Assembly (NCBI GenBank): GCA_027486835.1
Contig: JAIXOJ010000118.1
Location: forward strand, 1-49,210
Length of the DNA stretch: 49,210 nt
DNA from: Chitinophagaceae bacterium
GTDB lineage: Bacteria; Bacteroidota; Bacteroidia; Chitinophagales; Chitinophagaceae
Direction: 5' to 3'
Part shown: positions 33,731 through 43,712 of the stretch, piece by piece
Layout: each line of letters starts with the position of its first letter
Position numbering within the stretch: position 1 is the first letter of the stretch
Program-made: the position numbers and the translations under genes
Notes under the pieces: model-generated
What the model was told of the DNA's origin: nothing
What the model saw: the letters and a program-made list of their open reading frames with translations, nothing else
Databases searched by the model: none

Positions 33731-34492
33731 ATGAAACAGTTCATTTATGCACCCGATGCTGAAGATGGAGGATCAGCAAGCGATGAAAAATTAAAAGCCT
33801 CCAAGACAAATAATTTAGGAGATGGAAATACAAATACAAGTAAATCAAAACCAAATATCCCCAACTCCAATATAGATTTGGCATATACTGCAGTTGAAGT
33901 TGCAACCTATTGGAAATCAAAACCTTTTTTTAAATTACTTTATGTCACACAATCAGAATTTGAAACGAGAGCGAATGATTTTCAATTAAATGTTCAAAAA
34001 AGAAAATCAGCGGGGGGTAAAGTTTCTCCTTTTAGGGATACCCTCGAACAGATGGATGATGAAATGGACGATGCATGGCCATTTGTGAGAACTTATTTGT
34101 TTAATAAGTACAAGAGTCCCAGAGATGTATCTTTTTATCCTTCGTTTGGGTTAGTACACGATGCCAGTGGTTATCATTATCCTACTAACAGACAAGGAAG
34201 GCTTTCTTCCTTAAAACTTACAGTTGAAGCGATAGCTGATAATGGATTTGATGATTTTGAGTTTGGAAAAACATTTTGGACAAACCTACTAACAAATTAT
34301 GATGTAGCCCTTAAAGCGTCCGGTAAATCAAGAGGTGGCGTTTCAGATGCAGTAAAGCTTGTAAACTCTGAAAGAATATTTATTCGTAAGGTCTTAAAAA
34401 GTATTTTACAATTGATTGAAGCGAATTATCCCGATAATAATGAATACATTCAAGTTAGAAGGGTTTGGGGCTTTCAAAAAGAAAGGAACTAG
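33731..34492 (+). CDS. Orphan protein of a Bacteroidota family, unknown function
   Basis: A 253-residue soluble protein. Residues 1-50 are low-complexity and polar (rich in N, S, D and K). The rest is helical, with the phrases FRDTLEQMDDEMDD, FYPSFGLVH, GRLSSLKLTVEAI, FGKTFWTNLLTNYD and a C-terminal EANYPDNNEY followed by RVWGFQKERN. The last motif matches, from memory, an unannotated Bacteroidota family ending in WGFQKEKY-like sequences. I could not check this. No enzyme motif, signal or membrane span is visible. It lies alone, about 440 bp downstream of the 42-bp array on the same strand. Confidence 0.78.
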   Translation: MKQFIYAPDAEDGGSASDEKLKASKTNNLGDGNTNTSKSKPNIPNSNIDLAYTAVEVATYWKSKPFFKLLYVTQSEFETRANDFQLNVQKRKSAGGKVSPFRDTLEQMDDEMDDAWPFVRTYLFNKYKSPRDVSFYPSFGLVHDASGYHYPTNRQGRLSSLKLTVEAIADNGFDDFEFGKTFWTNLLTNYDVALKASGKSRGGVSDAVKLVNSERIFIRKVLKSILQLIEANYPDNNEYIQVRRVWGFQKERN

Positions 34493-34718
34493 AAATTAAC
34501 TAATATAGAAATAGACTTAACTGGATAATTGTGCACGAATAGACAAATTGAACCAATGTTTAATTTTTTTCGTTGAATGAATGTGTTTTAATCATTATTT
34601 GCATATCTTTTTTATTAATTTTTTTTGAAAATGACAGCTATTTTTAATACTTACAACCCTAATTGAGACTGTTTTATTATTACTTAAATATTTTATTTAT
34701 ATCTGTAATTTTATCATT

Positions 34719-36734
34719 ATGCAAAAAATACAATGCATGTTATTTAGGACAATTATAATTGTTACTTTATTTCTTAACGCTGTTGGTTCAACAGCACAAG
34801 TTAACTTAAATCAGGGCTTAATGGCTTATTACCCTTTTTCAGGAAATGCCAATGATTCCAGTGGCAATGGGAATAACCCAAGTTTTAACAATGCCAAATT
34901 AACAGCGGATAGGTTTGGAAATCCAAACAAAGCCTATGAGTTTAACGGGTCTAGCAGTTATATTCAAATTCCAAATAGACCTACATTGAACGCCGGCAAT
35001 AAACTTTCAATAAGTATTTGGGTGAAAGCAAACGGTTTTTATCAAGGCGCTTGCACTGGAAATTATCTTCTCTCCAAAGGGATTGCTAGTGTTACACCCA
35101 ATTTATATGACGCACTTTTTGGTAATGGGCCATATGGTGTTTATAAAGGAATTAATTTCTGTTCAACTACACTTGACACAAATCATCAATCTTTTTATGG
35201 TGCTGCACTTGGCAATTATAATTTTTTAACACCTAATGTGCATACAGGGCAATGGTATCATGTGGTATTTGTTTACAATGGAAGTGTAAATTCGTTATTC
35301 GTAAATAATGTATTAGTTGACCAAAGTACCTCTTCCACGAATTTCACAAATACAAGTGATTTGATTTTTGGGAAATATCCAACTGGAGTATATTGGTTTA
35401 ATGGTGTTCTTGATGATATTAGAATTTACAATAGAGATTTGTCTTTAGCTGAGGTGAAGGCACTTTACACAAATCAAGTTCCTTTATCAACTTGTAATAA
35501 TTATCTACAAGTTACTAATAGACATACAGGTGTTAATATTGGCGACTTAACTGTTACAGGAAATAAACTGACATTGGAAGCAGTTTTTAATAGAACACAA
35601 ACATATGACACTGTTTTTCATGGCGGAGACATCATTTCAAAGCATTCTGGGCCACCAGATGCCAATTATTTATTGAGACCCAATCTTGCATATATAAGAA
35701 CTAATAATGGGTTTTTTAGAGCAGATGCTCCTTGCCTTGCAAAACTAAATACCAAGTATCATGTTGCTTTGGTTTACGATGGGACATCATTAGCTTTCTA
35801 CAGAAACGGTATTTTGTTAAAAAAAGTGAATGCAAGCGGAAATCTAGTAACCAACTCTTTATCAACTATGATTGGGGCAACGGCTAATCTTAAAACCACA
35901 GATTTATCCGATTTCATCGGTTACATAAACGAAGTACGAATATGGAATGTAGCAAGAACCCAAGCGCAAATCAAACAATATATGGACTCAAGCCTACCTA
36001 ATCCAAGCACACAAACTGGACTATTGGCCTACTACAATTTTAATAGCCTTACCAATTTGCAGGGAAATGCTGCTTGGAATGGTTCAATTGTGGGCAATGC
36101 CACCATTAACAAAGCCATTCCTAGTTGTGGAAGTTTGATACCAGATACTTGTACTATTACACTAGGCTACACCCTTAAATCTTTCACCGCCCGCCCATTA
36201 GAAAATGCTTTTGCTGCGGTACATTTTTCAACGGTGAATGAAGTGAACACTGCCTTAATAGTTGCGGAAAGAAGCGAAAATGGGGCAGAGTTTATTCCTG
36301 TTGGTACTTTGGTGGCAAAGGGTGGCACGAAAGAAAATCAATATGATTTGATAGATAAAGGATTGGCTGTTATGTCCAAAATATATTACCGCCTCAAAAT
36401 GGTGGATAAGGATGGAAGTTTCCAATACAGTCACGTGGTGAGTGTGGAGCTGCATTCAAAAACAAATACCAAACCATTGAGTGCAGAATTGTTCCCTAAT
36501 CCATTAAAAGGTAGCTCGGCTACGTTGAACATTTATTCAGCTAAAGAACAATCCGTTACGCTAACCGTTTTTGAATTTTCGGGAAAGATTATTTTGAGCA
36601 AAACCTTTAATGCAACAAAAGGCTACACACAAATTGGATTAAAAGAATTAAGTACCATGAAAGCAGGTACGTATTCACTGCGGTTAGCCTCAGATACAGA
36701 TGTGGTGATTCAGAAAATGATAAAAGCGGACTAG
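34719..36734 (+). CDS. Secreted protein with two LamG-like domains and a type IX sorting domain
   Basis: A 671-residue exported protein. A signal peptide (about 1-26, ending GSTA) is followed by a LamG / concanavalin-like lectin domain (about 33-250, with GLMAYYPFSGNANDSSGNG and WYHVVFVYNG), then a second one (about 265-470, with LTLEAVFNR, YHVALVYDGT and FIGYINEVRIWN). A fibronectin-like linker (about 485-580) and a C-terminal sorting domain (about 590-671, starting LFPNPLKG) complete it. Such proteins are surface or secreted carbohydrate- or adhesin-type molecules exported by the type IX system. The downstream paralogue at 36910 lacks the second LamG domain. A strong hairpin terminator follows. 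Confidence 0.9.
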   Translation: MQKIQCMLFRTIIIVTLFLNAVGSTAQVNLNQGLMAYYPFSGNANDSSGNGNNPSFNNAKLTADRFGNPNKAYEFNGSSSYIQIPNRPTLNAGNKLSISIWVKANGFYQGACTGNYLLSKGIASVTPNLYDALFGNGPYGVYKGINFCSTTLDTNHQSFYGAALGNYNFLTPNVHTGQWYHVVFVYNGSVNSLFVNNVLVDQSTSSTNFTNTSDLIFGKYPTGVYWFNGVLDDIRIYNRDLSLAEVKALYTNQVPLSTCNNYLQVTNRHTGVNIGDLTVTGNKLTLEAVFNRTQTYDTVFHGGDIISKHSGPPDANYLLRPNLAYIRTNNGFFRADAPCLAKLNTKYHVALVYDGTSLAFYRNGILLKKVNASGNLVTNSLSTMIGATANLKTTDLSDFIGYINEVRIWNVARTQAQIKQYMDSSLPNPSTQTGLLAYYNFNSLTNLQGNAAWNGSIVGNATINKAIPSCGSLIPDTCTITLGYTLKSFTARPLENAFAAVHFSTVNEVNTALIVAERSENGAEFIPVGTLVAKGGTKENQYDLIDKGLAVMSKIYYRLKMVDKDGSFQYSHVVSVELHSKTNTKPLSAELFPNPLKGSSATLNIYSAKEQSVTLTVFEFSGKIILSKTFNATKGYTQIGLKELSTMKAGTYSLRLASDTDVVIQKMIKAD

Positions 36735-36748
36735 TTGTTGTTTAACTT

Positions 36749-36790
36749 AATAAGCCAATGAAAATGTTAACTATTTTCATTGGCTTATTT
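36749..36790 (+). terminator. Strong intrinsic terminator, 17-bp stem
   Basis: AATAAGCCAATGAAAAT (36749-36765) pairs perfectly with ATTTTCATTGGCTTATT (36773-36789) around a 7-nt loop. It lies 14 bp after the first LamG gene, so the second paralogue is transcribed separately. Confidence 0.85.
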
Positions 36791-36909
36791 AATAACATTA
36801 CTTTTCTTGGATGCCTACATGATGTTTCTATTTCTAAAAAAGATTATTTTTTATTTCGAGTTTAGTTTTTATCAACAATTATTTATACAATTTTTAAATC
36901 TTTAATTTT

Positions 36910-38247
36910 ATGCAAAAAATTCAATGCATGTTCTTTCGGGCAATAGTTATCGCCACGATAGTTTTTAACGCTGTTGGTGCAACAGCACAAGTTAATTTAA
37001 GCCAGGGATTAATGGCTTATTATCCTTTTTCAGGGAATGCCAATGATTCAAGTGGCAATGGGAATAACCCAAGTTTTAACAATGCTACTTTAACGGAGGA
37101 TAGATTTGGGGATGCAAATCAAGCCTATGAATTTAATGGATTTAATACCTATATTCAGGTGCCAAACAGTACTACATTGAATACAGGTAATAAATTATCA
37201 ATAAGCCTATGGGTGAAAGTAAATGGCTTTTACCAAGGTGCTTGCACTGGTAATTATCTCCTTTCAAAAGGGATTGCTAGTAGTTCACCCAATTTATATG
37301 ATGCAGTTTTTGGAAACGCACCCTATGGTGTTTATAAGAGTATTAACTTCTGTTCAACACCGCTTGATACAAATCATCAATCATTTTATGGTGCTGCAGT
37401 AGGTAACTATAATTTCTTAACACCTAACATTAAAACAGGTAAATGGTATCATCTTGCCTACGTTTATGATGGAAGTAGAAGTCTATTATACGTTAATAGT
37501 GTTTTGGTAGATCAAGGCCCAGCTCCTTCAAGTTTTACTAACGCAAGTGATTTGATTTTTGGAAAATACCCCACCGATGTTTATTGGTTAAAAGGTTCAT
37601 TAGATGAAATAAGGCTATATAATCGGGCCTTATCATTTACAGAAGTAAATACACTTTATTCTGGTCCCTCAACCCTAGGCTACACCCTTAAATCCTTTAT
37701 CGCTCGCCCATTAGAAAATGCTTTTGCTGCGGTTCATTTTTCAACGGTGAATGAAGTGAACACTGCCTCAATAGTTGTGGAAAGAAGCGAAAATGGGGTA
37801 GAGTTTATTCCCGTTGGTACATTGGTGGCAAAGGGTGGTACAAAAGAAAATCAATATGATTTGATCGACAAAGGATTGGCTGGTATGTCCAAAGTATTTT
37901 ACCGCCTCAAAATGGTGGATAAGGTTGGTAGTTTTCAATATAGCCATGTGGTGAGTGTTTTATTGAATTCAAAAACTAATACCAAACCATTGAGTGCTGA
38001 ATTGTTCCCTAATCCTCTTAAGGGTAGTTCGGCTACTTTGAACCTTTATTCAGCTAAAGATCAATCCGTTACCCTAACCGTTTTTGAAATTTCGGGAAAG
38101 ATTATTTTGAACAAGACCTTTAATGCAACAAAAGGCTACTCGCAAATTGGATTAAAAGAATTTAATAACATTAAAGCAGGTACTTATTCGGTGCGGTTAG
38201 CATCAGATACAGATGTGGTTGTTCAGAAGTTGATTAAAGCAGAATAA
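36910..38247 (+). CDS. Secreted protein with one LamG-like domain and a type IX sorting domain
   Basis: A 445-residue paralogue of the gene at 34719. The signal peptide, first LamG domain (about 33-250) and the linker plus sorting domain (about 255-445) match closely in both protein and DNA, but the second LamG domain and its flanks are missing: the first LamG (ending TLYSGPST) passes straight into LGYTLKSFIARP. This may be a domain loss here or a gain in the neighbour. Its role is probably the same class of surface lectin or adhesin. It has its own terminator. Confidence 0.9.
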   Translation: MQKIQCMFFRAIVIATIVFNAVGATAQVNLSQGLMAYYPFSGNANDSSGNGNNPSFNNATLTEDRFGDANQAYEFNGFNTYIQVPNSTTLNTGNKLSISLWVKVNGFYQGACTGNYLLSKGIASSSPNLYDAVFGNAPYGVYKSINFCSTPLDTNHQSFYGAAVGNYNFLTPNIKTGKWYHLAYVYDGSRSLLYVNSVLVDQGPAPSSFTNASDLIFGKYPTDVYWLKGSLDEIRLYNRALSFTEVNTLYSGPSTLGYTLKSFIARPLENAFAAVHFSTVNEVNTASIVVERSENGVEFIPVGTLVAKGGTKENQYDLIDKGLAGMSKVFYRLKMVDKVGSFQYSHVVSVLLNSKTNTKPLSAELFPNPLKGSSATLNLYSAKDQSVTLTVFEISGKIILNKTFNATKGYSQIGLKEFNNIKAGTYSVRLASDTDVVVQKLIKAE

Positions 38248-38263
38248 CTAAATAGTCCTTTAT

Positions 38264-38306
38264 AAAAAAGCCTTTGAAAATGTGTTGCAATTTCAAAGGC
38301 TTTTTT
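38264..38306 (+). terminator. Intrinsic terminator, 16-bp stem
   Basis: AAAAAAGCCTTTGAAA (38264-38279) pairs with TTTCAAAGGCTTTTTT (38291-38306) around an 11-nt loop, with the T-run in the right arm. It lies 16 bp after the second LamG gene. Confidence 0.85.
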
Positions 38307-38437
38307 ATTGCCAATACAATTTTAGAATCAAAAATTGCAGCATAAATGCTTAAGTCATTTGCAAAGAAAAAAGCAAGCACAATTTCTTTGTGTAACAATG
38401 GCATACAGTTCTACATTTACGCACTTAAAAATACGGT

Positions 38438-39424
38438 ATGATATTACGGTTGTTGCGTCATTTGGTTATGGGTGTAATGTTGTTTTGCAGCACATTTATG
38501 ATGGGTTGTAAACACAAGAAGCCCAATTTAGCAGGAGATGCCCCAGTAAAAGTGAATGATTTTATTGCAGCTTTCCAACCATTAGCTTTGCCATTAACGA
38601 TATTAGACACGAGTATCAATACCTATGCTGACACGGTAAATATTAGCCCCAAAGTATTGGCTCAGTTTGTACCTGATTCTATTTTTAAACAGTTTGTACA
38701 CCTTGATGCAAAGTTTGCTATCCATCCATCAGGCAGAATTGAAAAAGAAACGGAGAATTATTTACTACTTAATATCTCACAGAAAAAGAAAGCCCAAATT
38801 GTATTGTTGGTTTTTGATAAGAAAAATAAATTCCTCGGAGCTAAAAGCATGTTGACCAATGACAAAGCAGATGGTTATTTCTATTCATTATCCATCAATA
38901 AAGAACCCACATTTACCATTAGTAAAGAGTGGATTAATCCACAAACCAAGCAACTGCAATTTTCTAGGGTGGGGTGGGTGTATAATACTGCAGGTATTTT
39001 TATGGTGGTGGTAAACGATACGAACGAAGACCCTACTAAAGTTGACCTTATTTTAAACCCAATTGATACATTTCCTAAAAAGAATCCATTGAGTGGGGAG
39101 TATGAAACCAATAAACGGAATTTCATTACCATCAGAGATGGGAAAGATTCCAAACACTACCTATTTTTTATCCACTTTGAGAAAAAAGAAGGAAAGTGTA
39201 TTGGTGAATTAAAGGGCACACTTGAACTCAATTCTCCCACCACTGGTATCTATAACCAAGGTGGTGATCCTTGTATTATCGATTTTAGTTTTGAAAATAA
39301 CCAAGTGAAACTAAAAGAGAAAGGTAGCTGTGGCAATAGGAGAGGGATGGAATGTTTTTTCAATGACAGTTTCACCAAAAAGAAAGTGGCAGCACCGCAC
39401 ATAAAACCCAAACCCAAAAAATAA
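38438..39424 (+). CDS. Hypothetical lipoprotein
   Basis: A 328-residue protein. The N-terminus carries R4, R7 and H8, then a hydrophobic run and a M-M-G-C24 lipobox-like site, so the product is probably lipid-anchored. The mature part is beta-rich with scattered lysines. Four more cysteines (about residues 251, 275, 295 and 303) near the end could form disulfides. The C-terminus is strongly basic (KKKVAAPHIKPKPKK). I do not recognise the family. It is monocistronic, converging on the DUF3592-like gene at 39488, with only a short 5-bp hairpin plus T-run (39456-39473) between them. Confidence 0.75.
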   Translation: MILRLLRHLVMGVMLFCSTFMMGCKHKKPNLAGDAPVKVNDFIAAFQPLALPLTILDTSINTYADTVNISPKVLAQFVPDSIFKQFVHLDAKFAIHPSGRIEKETENYLLLNISQKKKAQIVLLVFDKKNKFLGAKSMLTNDKADGYFYSLSINKEPTFTISKEWINPQTKQLQFSRVGWVYNTAGIFMVVVNDTNEDPTKVDLILNPIDTFPKKNPLSGEYETNKRNFITIRDGKDSKHYLFFIHFEKKEGKCIGELKGTLELNSPTTGIYNQGGDPCIIDFSFENNQVKLKEKGSCGNRRGMECFFNDSFTKKKVAAPHIKPKPKK

Positions 39425-39487
39425 TTTGGTTAATTCACTTGTGAAATAGTGGTATATCCAAAAATGGATTTTTGCCCTTCATCCTGA

Positions 39488-39928
39488 TTAATCGTATCGT
39501 AATTTTCTCTTCTTAGGTTTTCTTCCTTCTAATTCTTCAATGAGCGCTTCTGGGGTGGGGTTGCTGGTGATGCTTACTGCAATCCAAAACAAACCGAAAT
39601 AGCCAATCAAAGAAATCAACAATTCATCCCAGCGAATCCAATATCCCCAAACGGCATAGACGACGGCTTTTTCTGGGTTATTCGGTTCGTAAATGACCTT
39701 TACCTGTTCGTTCTTCAGCACGTTTCTCAATGGATAATCGGTGGAAACGCTGTATTGGTTTTTTCCATTAGAAAACTGGGCTTTCAATCGATCCGCCTTA
39801 GTTGCAGCGTCATATTGCGAAAGAATTGTAGCAGAAGCTTTTACACCATCGATAAAATCTGGTTCTCGTGTAAAAACTAAATAAGCCGAAAATAAGATTA
39901 TGTAAAGAAAAGCTACTGATTTAAACAT
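39488..39928 (-). CDS. DUF3592-like two-span membrane protein
   Basis: A 146-residue protein. An N-terminal span (about 4-20), a soluble beta segment with the DUF3592 pattern (GVKASATILSQYDAAT, then a run ending NEQVKVIYEPNNPEKAVVY, residues about 27-90), a second span (about 100-122) and a charged tail. The family has no proven biochemical function. It stands between the smc gene and the lipoprotein, in the same direction as smc but about 60 bp beyond its end of coding on the far side. No operon role is apparent. Confidence 0.78.
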   Translation of the reverse strand: MFKSVAFLYIILFSAYLVFTREPDFIDGVKASATILSQYDAATKADRLKAQFSNGKNQYSVSTDYPLRNVLKNEQVKVIYEPNNPEKAVVYAVWGYWIRWDELLISLIGYFGLFWIAVSITSNPTPEALIEELEGRKPKKRKLRYD

Positions 39929-39988
39929 GATGATTCCTATCTGTCTGATTTCACCAATTTACCACAACTTTTTATTGCAGTTTGGCCA

Positions 39989-42900
39989 TTAATTTAAACT
40001 TCTAAAATCTACTGGTACCAATTTACTCACCCCAGGTTCTTGCATGGTTACCCCATAAATTACATCAACGGCGCTCATGGTTTGTTTGTTGTGGGTAACG
40101 ATGATAAACTGTGAGTTATCGCTAAATCGCTTTATCATTTGTGTGAATTTGCCCACATTGGCATCGTCAAGCGGGGCGTCTACCTCATCGAGAATACAAA
40201 AAGGAGCTGGTTTAATGAGGTAGATAGCAAACAGTAGGGCAGTAGCTGTTAAGGTTTTTTCACCCCCACTAAGCTGTGTAATAGACGAAGGTCTTTTTCC
40301 TTTTGGTTTTGCAATAATATCTATCCCAGTTTCCGCTAAGTTTTCGGGATTTACCAGTACCATATCGGCTGTATCTTCTTCCGTAAATAATGCTTTAAAC
40401 ACTTTTTGAAAATTATCTCTTACCGCATTAAATGTGTTTAAGAACTGCTGATTGGCAGTAGCTTCCACCTCCTGAATGGTTTGCAGTAGGCTATCTTTTG
40501 CAGTCACCAAATCGTTCTTCTGCTCTAAAATAAAGTCATACCGTTTTTTCATTTCGGTATAGGCTTCAATAGCAGTAGGATTTACCTCGCCCATATTATC
40601 TAATCGCTTGCGCAAACGGTCACTGGAAGATTGTAATTCCTCTAAGCTCGCATCTGTGTTGCGTTGCTCTTCCAGAATTTTGTTTAGATCCACTTTAAAC
40701 TCCACTTGCAATCGTTCTTTCATTCCTGCTAGTTGGAGCTTTAATTCGTTTAATTTATCCTTTAAACCATTTAAAGCAGCATCCAACAATTCTTTACTCT
40801 TTGTTTTTTGACGAAGCCCACTTTCCTTCGTTTGTAATGTATTTCTCAACACATAATAGGCTTGGTCTGCCTCTGTTAATAATTTTTGTTCAGATTCTTT
40901 TTTGCGGAGCAAGGCAATTACCGCTTCTTCGGTAGCTAATAATAGCATTTGCCCTTCTTCGATTTGATTGGAAGCATCAGACAATTGAACCGTGTTGTTT
41001 TCAATTTGCACATGCAGGTCATTCAATTGTTTTTGCTTAAAGGTCAATTCTTGTTGCAGGGCATTCAGCTTACTTTGTTGCTGAGTAAGTTGTAAATTAT
41101 TTTCATTAAAAAGCGCAGTGGCGTTTTGATAACCCCTCTCTGCCATTTTATAATCGCCTTCTACCAATTGCATATCAGCAGTAGTCTGTTGCAATTGTTT
41201 ATTCAATGTCAATAAATGTTCTCTTGTTGCTGCAATGGCTTCCTGCTCATCTTCTAGTCTTAATTGCAAATCATCCAGTCTTTGCAAGGAAGTAGCTTGA
41301 GTGGTTTGATTGTTTTCAATCTTATTTTTTGCAGCAAACACCTGGTTGGTCAATTGATTAATTTCATTTTCAATCTGCTTTATCGACTGGTCTTTTAGTT
41401 GCTGATTGTAACCCACCACCAATTCCTGAATGCGCGCTATCGCTAACTTCAAAGTCTGTACTACAGCGTCTTGTTCAGCAATTTCTTGGTGCAATTTTTC
41501 CAAATTTTTGGCACGCCCAATTTTTTTCCCTTCAAACAAGCCAACACTTCCTCCAGTGAGTGTATATTGGCCTTGTACAAATTTTCCTGATTTTTCTAAA
41601 ATTACGATGCCATTATAGCTTTGGTCAAATGCTTCATCGCTTGTGGCAATGAATACATTGCCTAGCAAATGGGCTGCCAACACTTGATATACCGCATCCA
41701 CTTCAATCACAGAAAGGGCTGGAATACATCCCTTAGGCACTTCCGTTATGCTATTTGGTTGGGTTATTTTGTCCAACAAGAAAAAGTTAGCCTTGCCTTT
41801 TTTATTAGAGTCAAGGAGTTTTACTGCAGCCATGCCCGACGCTAAGTTCTCCACCACGTAATAATTCAGATAGGGTTCTAGCACGTTTTCTACAGCAGCT
41901 CTATAATTTTCATTTACATAAATGATGTCGGAAAGAATGGGCGCCGAATGATTCCATTGTGGATTTTTATGCAAAAACTTGATACTTTCTGGATATCCTT
42001 CCATGCTGTCAATCAAGCTTTTGAGCAAGGCGTACTCGTTTTTCCTGCTATCCAATTTTCTATTTTCATCAGCAAGCTTTTGTTTGGTTGTTTCCAATTC
42101 TTGTTGAGCGGAAAGGATATTTTGTTTGGCCAATTCATGGGTAGATTGTAATTGTTGCAAATCATAGCGTTTTTCTGCAACGATGGCCTCTTTTTCTCCC
42201 AGCTCTACCTCTAATTGTTTTAGTAGGTATTGACGATTCTGTTGTTCATCTTGCAGTTGAGCAGCAGACCGTTGAATATTGGTAATGGAAGTATCAGCAA
42301 TGGCTACTTTCTTCTCCGCATCAAATTGGCTTCGTTGAATTTGCTGGAACTGTCCACGGAGTTGATCTAGTCCCGTTCTTTTCTCATCAAGTATTTCTCT
42401 TTTATCTTCAATGGCTATTTTACTTTCCGCAACTGCCATTTGCAAATCATGCATGGAGGTATTTTCCTCACCCACCTGCAATTGCGTAAATTGGATGCTA
42501 TCCCCTAGATTCTTTAATTGCCCCTCCGCTCTTGAGAGAAAGTCTTTTAATCCAGTTTCTTTCTCCTGAATGTATTTCAATTTCTGGGCAGCTAAATTCT
42601 GCTCATTTTCTTTGGTTCTTATTTGCTGCTGCAGTTCATTAAAGGATGCCTGCAAGCTGTGCAGCATTCGTTCCTTTTCAATGATACCAAGCTTTTCTTG
42701 TTCCAATGCTGCTTCCTCTGTAGCTATTTCTGCATCAAGACGCAACTTTTTGTCCATTTCCTTCTCTTGCTCTTCGTTGAGTTGCTTGTAGGTAAGGTTA
42801 AATCCTTCCAAAGCAGCTTTCGCCAACTCAACCGCAATGTCTTTGTATTCTTTCTTTATCTCAAAATACTTTTCTGCTTTTTTAGCTTGATTTTCAAGGG

Positions 42901-43510
42901 TTTTGAGCTGATTGTTTATTTCAAACAGCAAATCTTCAATCCTTGCCAAGTCTTGTTCAGTAGCATCTAATTTGGTTTTAGCCTCTTTCTTTCTGGTTTT
43001 ATAAATGGTAATTCCAGCAGCTTGTTCAAGCATCCGCCGACGGCTGTTTTCTTTGTCACGAATGATATCGTCCACCATTCCCAGTTCTATGATGGCATAA
43101 CTATCGGTACTGATACCCGTATCAAGAAACAGATTGTGGATGTCTTTTAGTCGGCAGCTTACATCGTTCAGTTTGTATTCGCTGTCGCCATTTTTATAGA
43201 ATCGCCTAGTAACTGTAACGGTACTAAACTCTGTGGGAAGTAGGTTTCTGGTGTTTTCAAAGGTTAAGCTTACCTCGGCCAGGCCGCTCGCACTCCTGGT
43301 TTTAGAACCATTAAATACTAATGCGCCTTGGTTTTCGCTCCGGAGTGCACTTATTTTTTGCTCACCAATTACCCAACGGATACTATCAATAATATTACTC
43401 TTCCCGCAGCCGTTTGGCCCAATAATGCCCGTAATACCCACATCAAAACTCAAAACGGTTTTGTCGGCAAAACTTTTGAAACCCTTAATCTCTAAACTCT
43501 TTAAACGCAT
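39989..43510 (-). CDS. smc: Chromosome segregation protein SMC
   Basis: An 1173-residue condensin ATPase. The N-terminal head has Walker A GPNGCGKS (31-38). Two long coiled coils (about 170-500 and 690-1010) flank a hinge (about 515-670). The C-terminal head carries the signature LSGGEKTLTAT (from residue 1080) and the Walker B region ILDEVDAPLDD. The length and order are those of full-length bacterial SMC. With ScpA/B (not in the window) it compacts and segregates the chromosome. It is on the minus strand, probably monocistronic, with 76 bp of A/T-rich upstream DNA before the next spacer. Confidence 0.97.
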   Translation of the reverse strand: MRLKSLEIKGFKSFADKTVLSFDVGITGIIGPNGCGKSNIIDSIRWVIGEQKISALRSENQGALVFNGSKTRSASGLAEVSLTFENTRNLLPTEFSTVTVTRRFYKNGDSEYKLNDVSCRLKDIHNLFLDTGISTDSYAIIELGMVDDIIRDKENSRRRMLEQAAGITIYKTRKKEAKTKLDATEQDLARIEDLLFEINNQLKTLENQAKKAEKYFEIKKEYKDIAVELAKAALEGFNLTYKQLNEEQEKEMDKKLRLDAEIATEEAALEQEKLGIIEKERMLHSLQASFNELQQQIRTKENEQNLAAQKLKYIQEKETGLKDFLSRAEGQLKNLGDSIQFTQLQVGEENTSMHDLQMAVAESKIAIEDKREILDEKRTGLDQLRGQFQQIQRSQFDAEKKVAIADTSITNIQRSAAQLQDEQQNRQYLLKQLEVELGEKEAIVAEKRYDLQQLQSTHELAKQNILSAQQELETTKQKLADENRKLDSRKNEYALLKSLIDSMEGYPESIKFLHKNPQWNHSAPILSDIIYVNENYRAAVENVLEPYLNYYVVENLASGMAAVKLLDSNKKGKANFFLLDKITQPNSITEVPKGCIPALSVIEVDAVYQVLAAHLLGNVFIATSDEAFDQSYNGIVILEKSGKFVQGQYTLTGGSVGLFEGKKIGRAKNLEKLHQEIAEQDAVVQTLKLAIARIQELVVGYNQQLKDQSIKQIENEINQLTNQVFAAKNKIENNQTTQATSLQRLDDLQLRLEDEQEAIAATREHLLTLNKQLQQTTADMQLVEGDYKMAERGYQNATALFNENNLQLTQQQSKLNALQQELTFKQKQLNDLHVQIENNTVQLSDASNQIEEGQMLLLATEEAVIALLRKKESEQKLLTEADQAYYVLRNTLQTKESGLRQKTKSKELLDAALNGLKDKLNELKLQLAGMKERLQVEFKVDLNKILEEQRNTDASLEELQSSSDRLRKRLDNMGEVNPTAIEAYTEMKKRYDFILEQKNDLVTAKDSLLQTIQEVEATANQQFLNTFNAVRDNFQKVFKALFTEEDTADMVLVNPENLAETGIDIIAKPKGKRPSSITQLSGGEKTLTATALLFAIYLIKPAPFCILDEVDAPLDDANVGKFTQMIKRFSDNSQFIIVTHNKQTMSAVDVIYGVTMQEPGVSKLVPVDFRSLN

Positions 43511-43712
43511 TTTAAATACAGCTTACTCCCCCTAAAAGCAGGTGGGCGAACATACGATTTTCAATTCACCTTATTAATTGGTGAGGCTAACGCAATAAAT
43601 TCAGTATTTGATAAATAGGTTCAATTCGTTTTAAGACTTATTACCCAACACTGATAACTTACCACTTGCTTTGGCTTTTAATCAAAGATTTGTAGCCAAT
43701 AAATTTAATACA

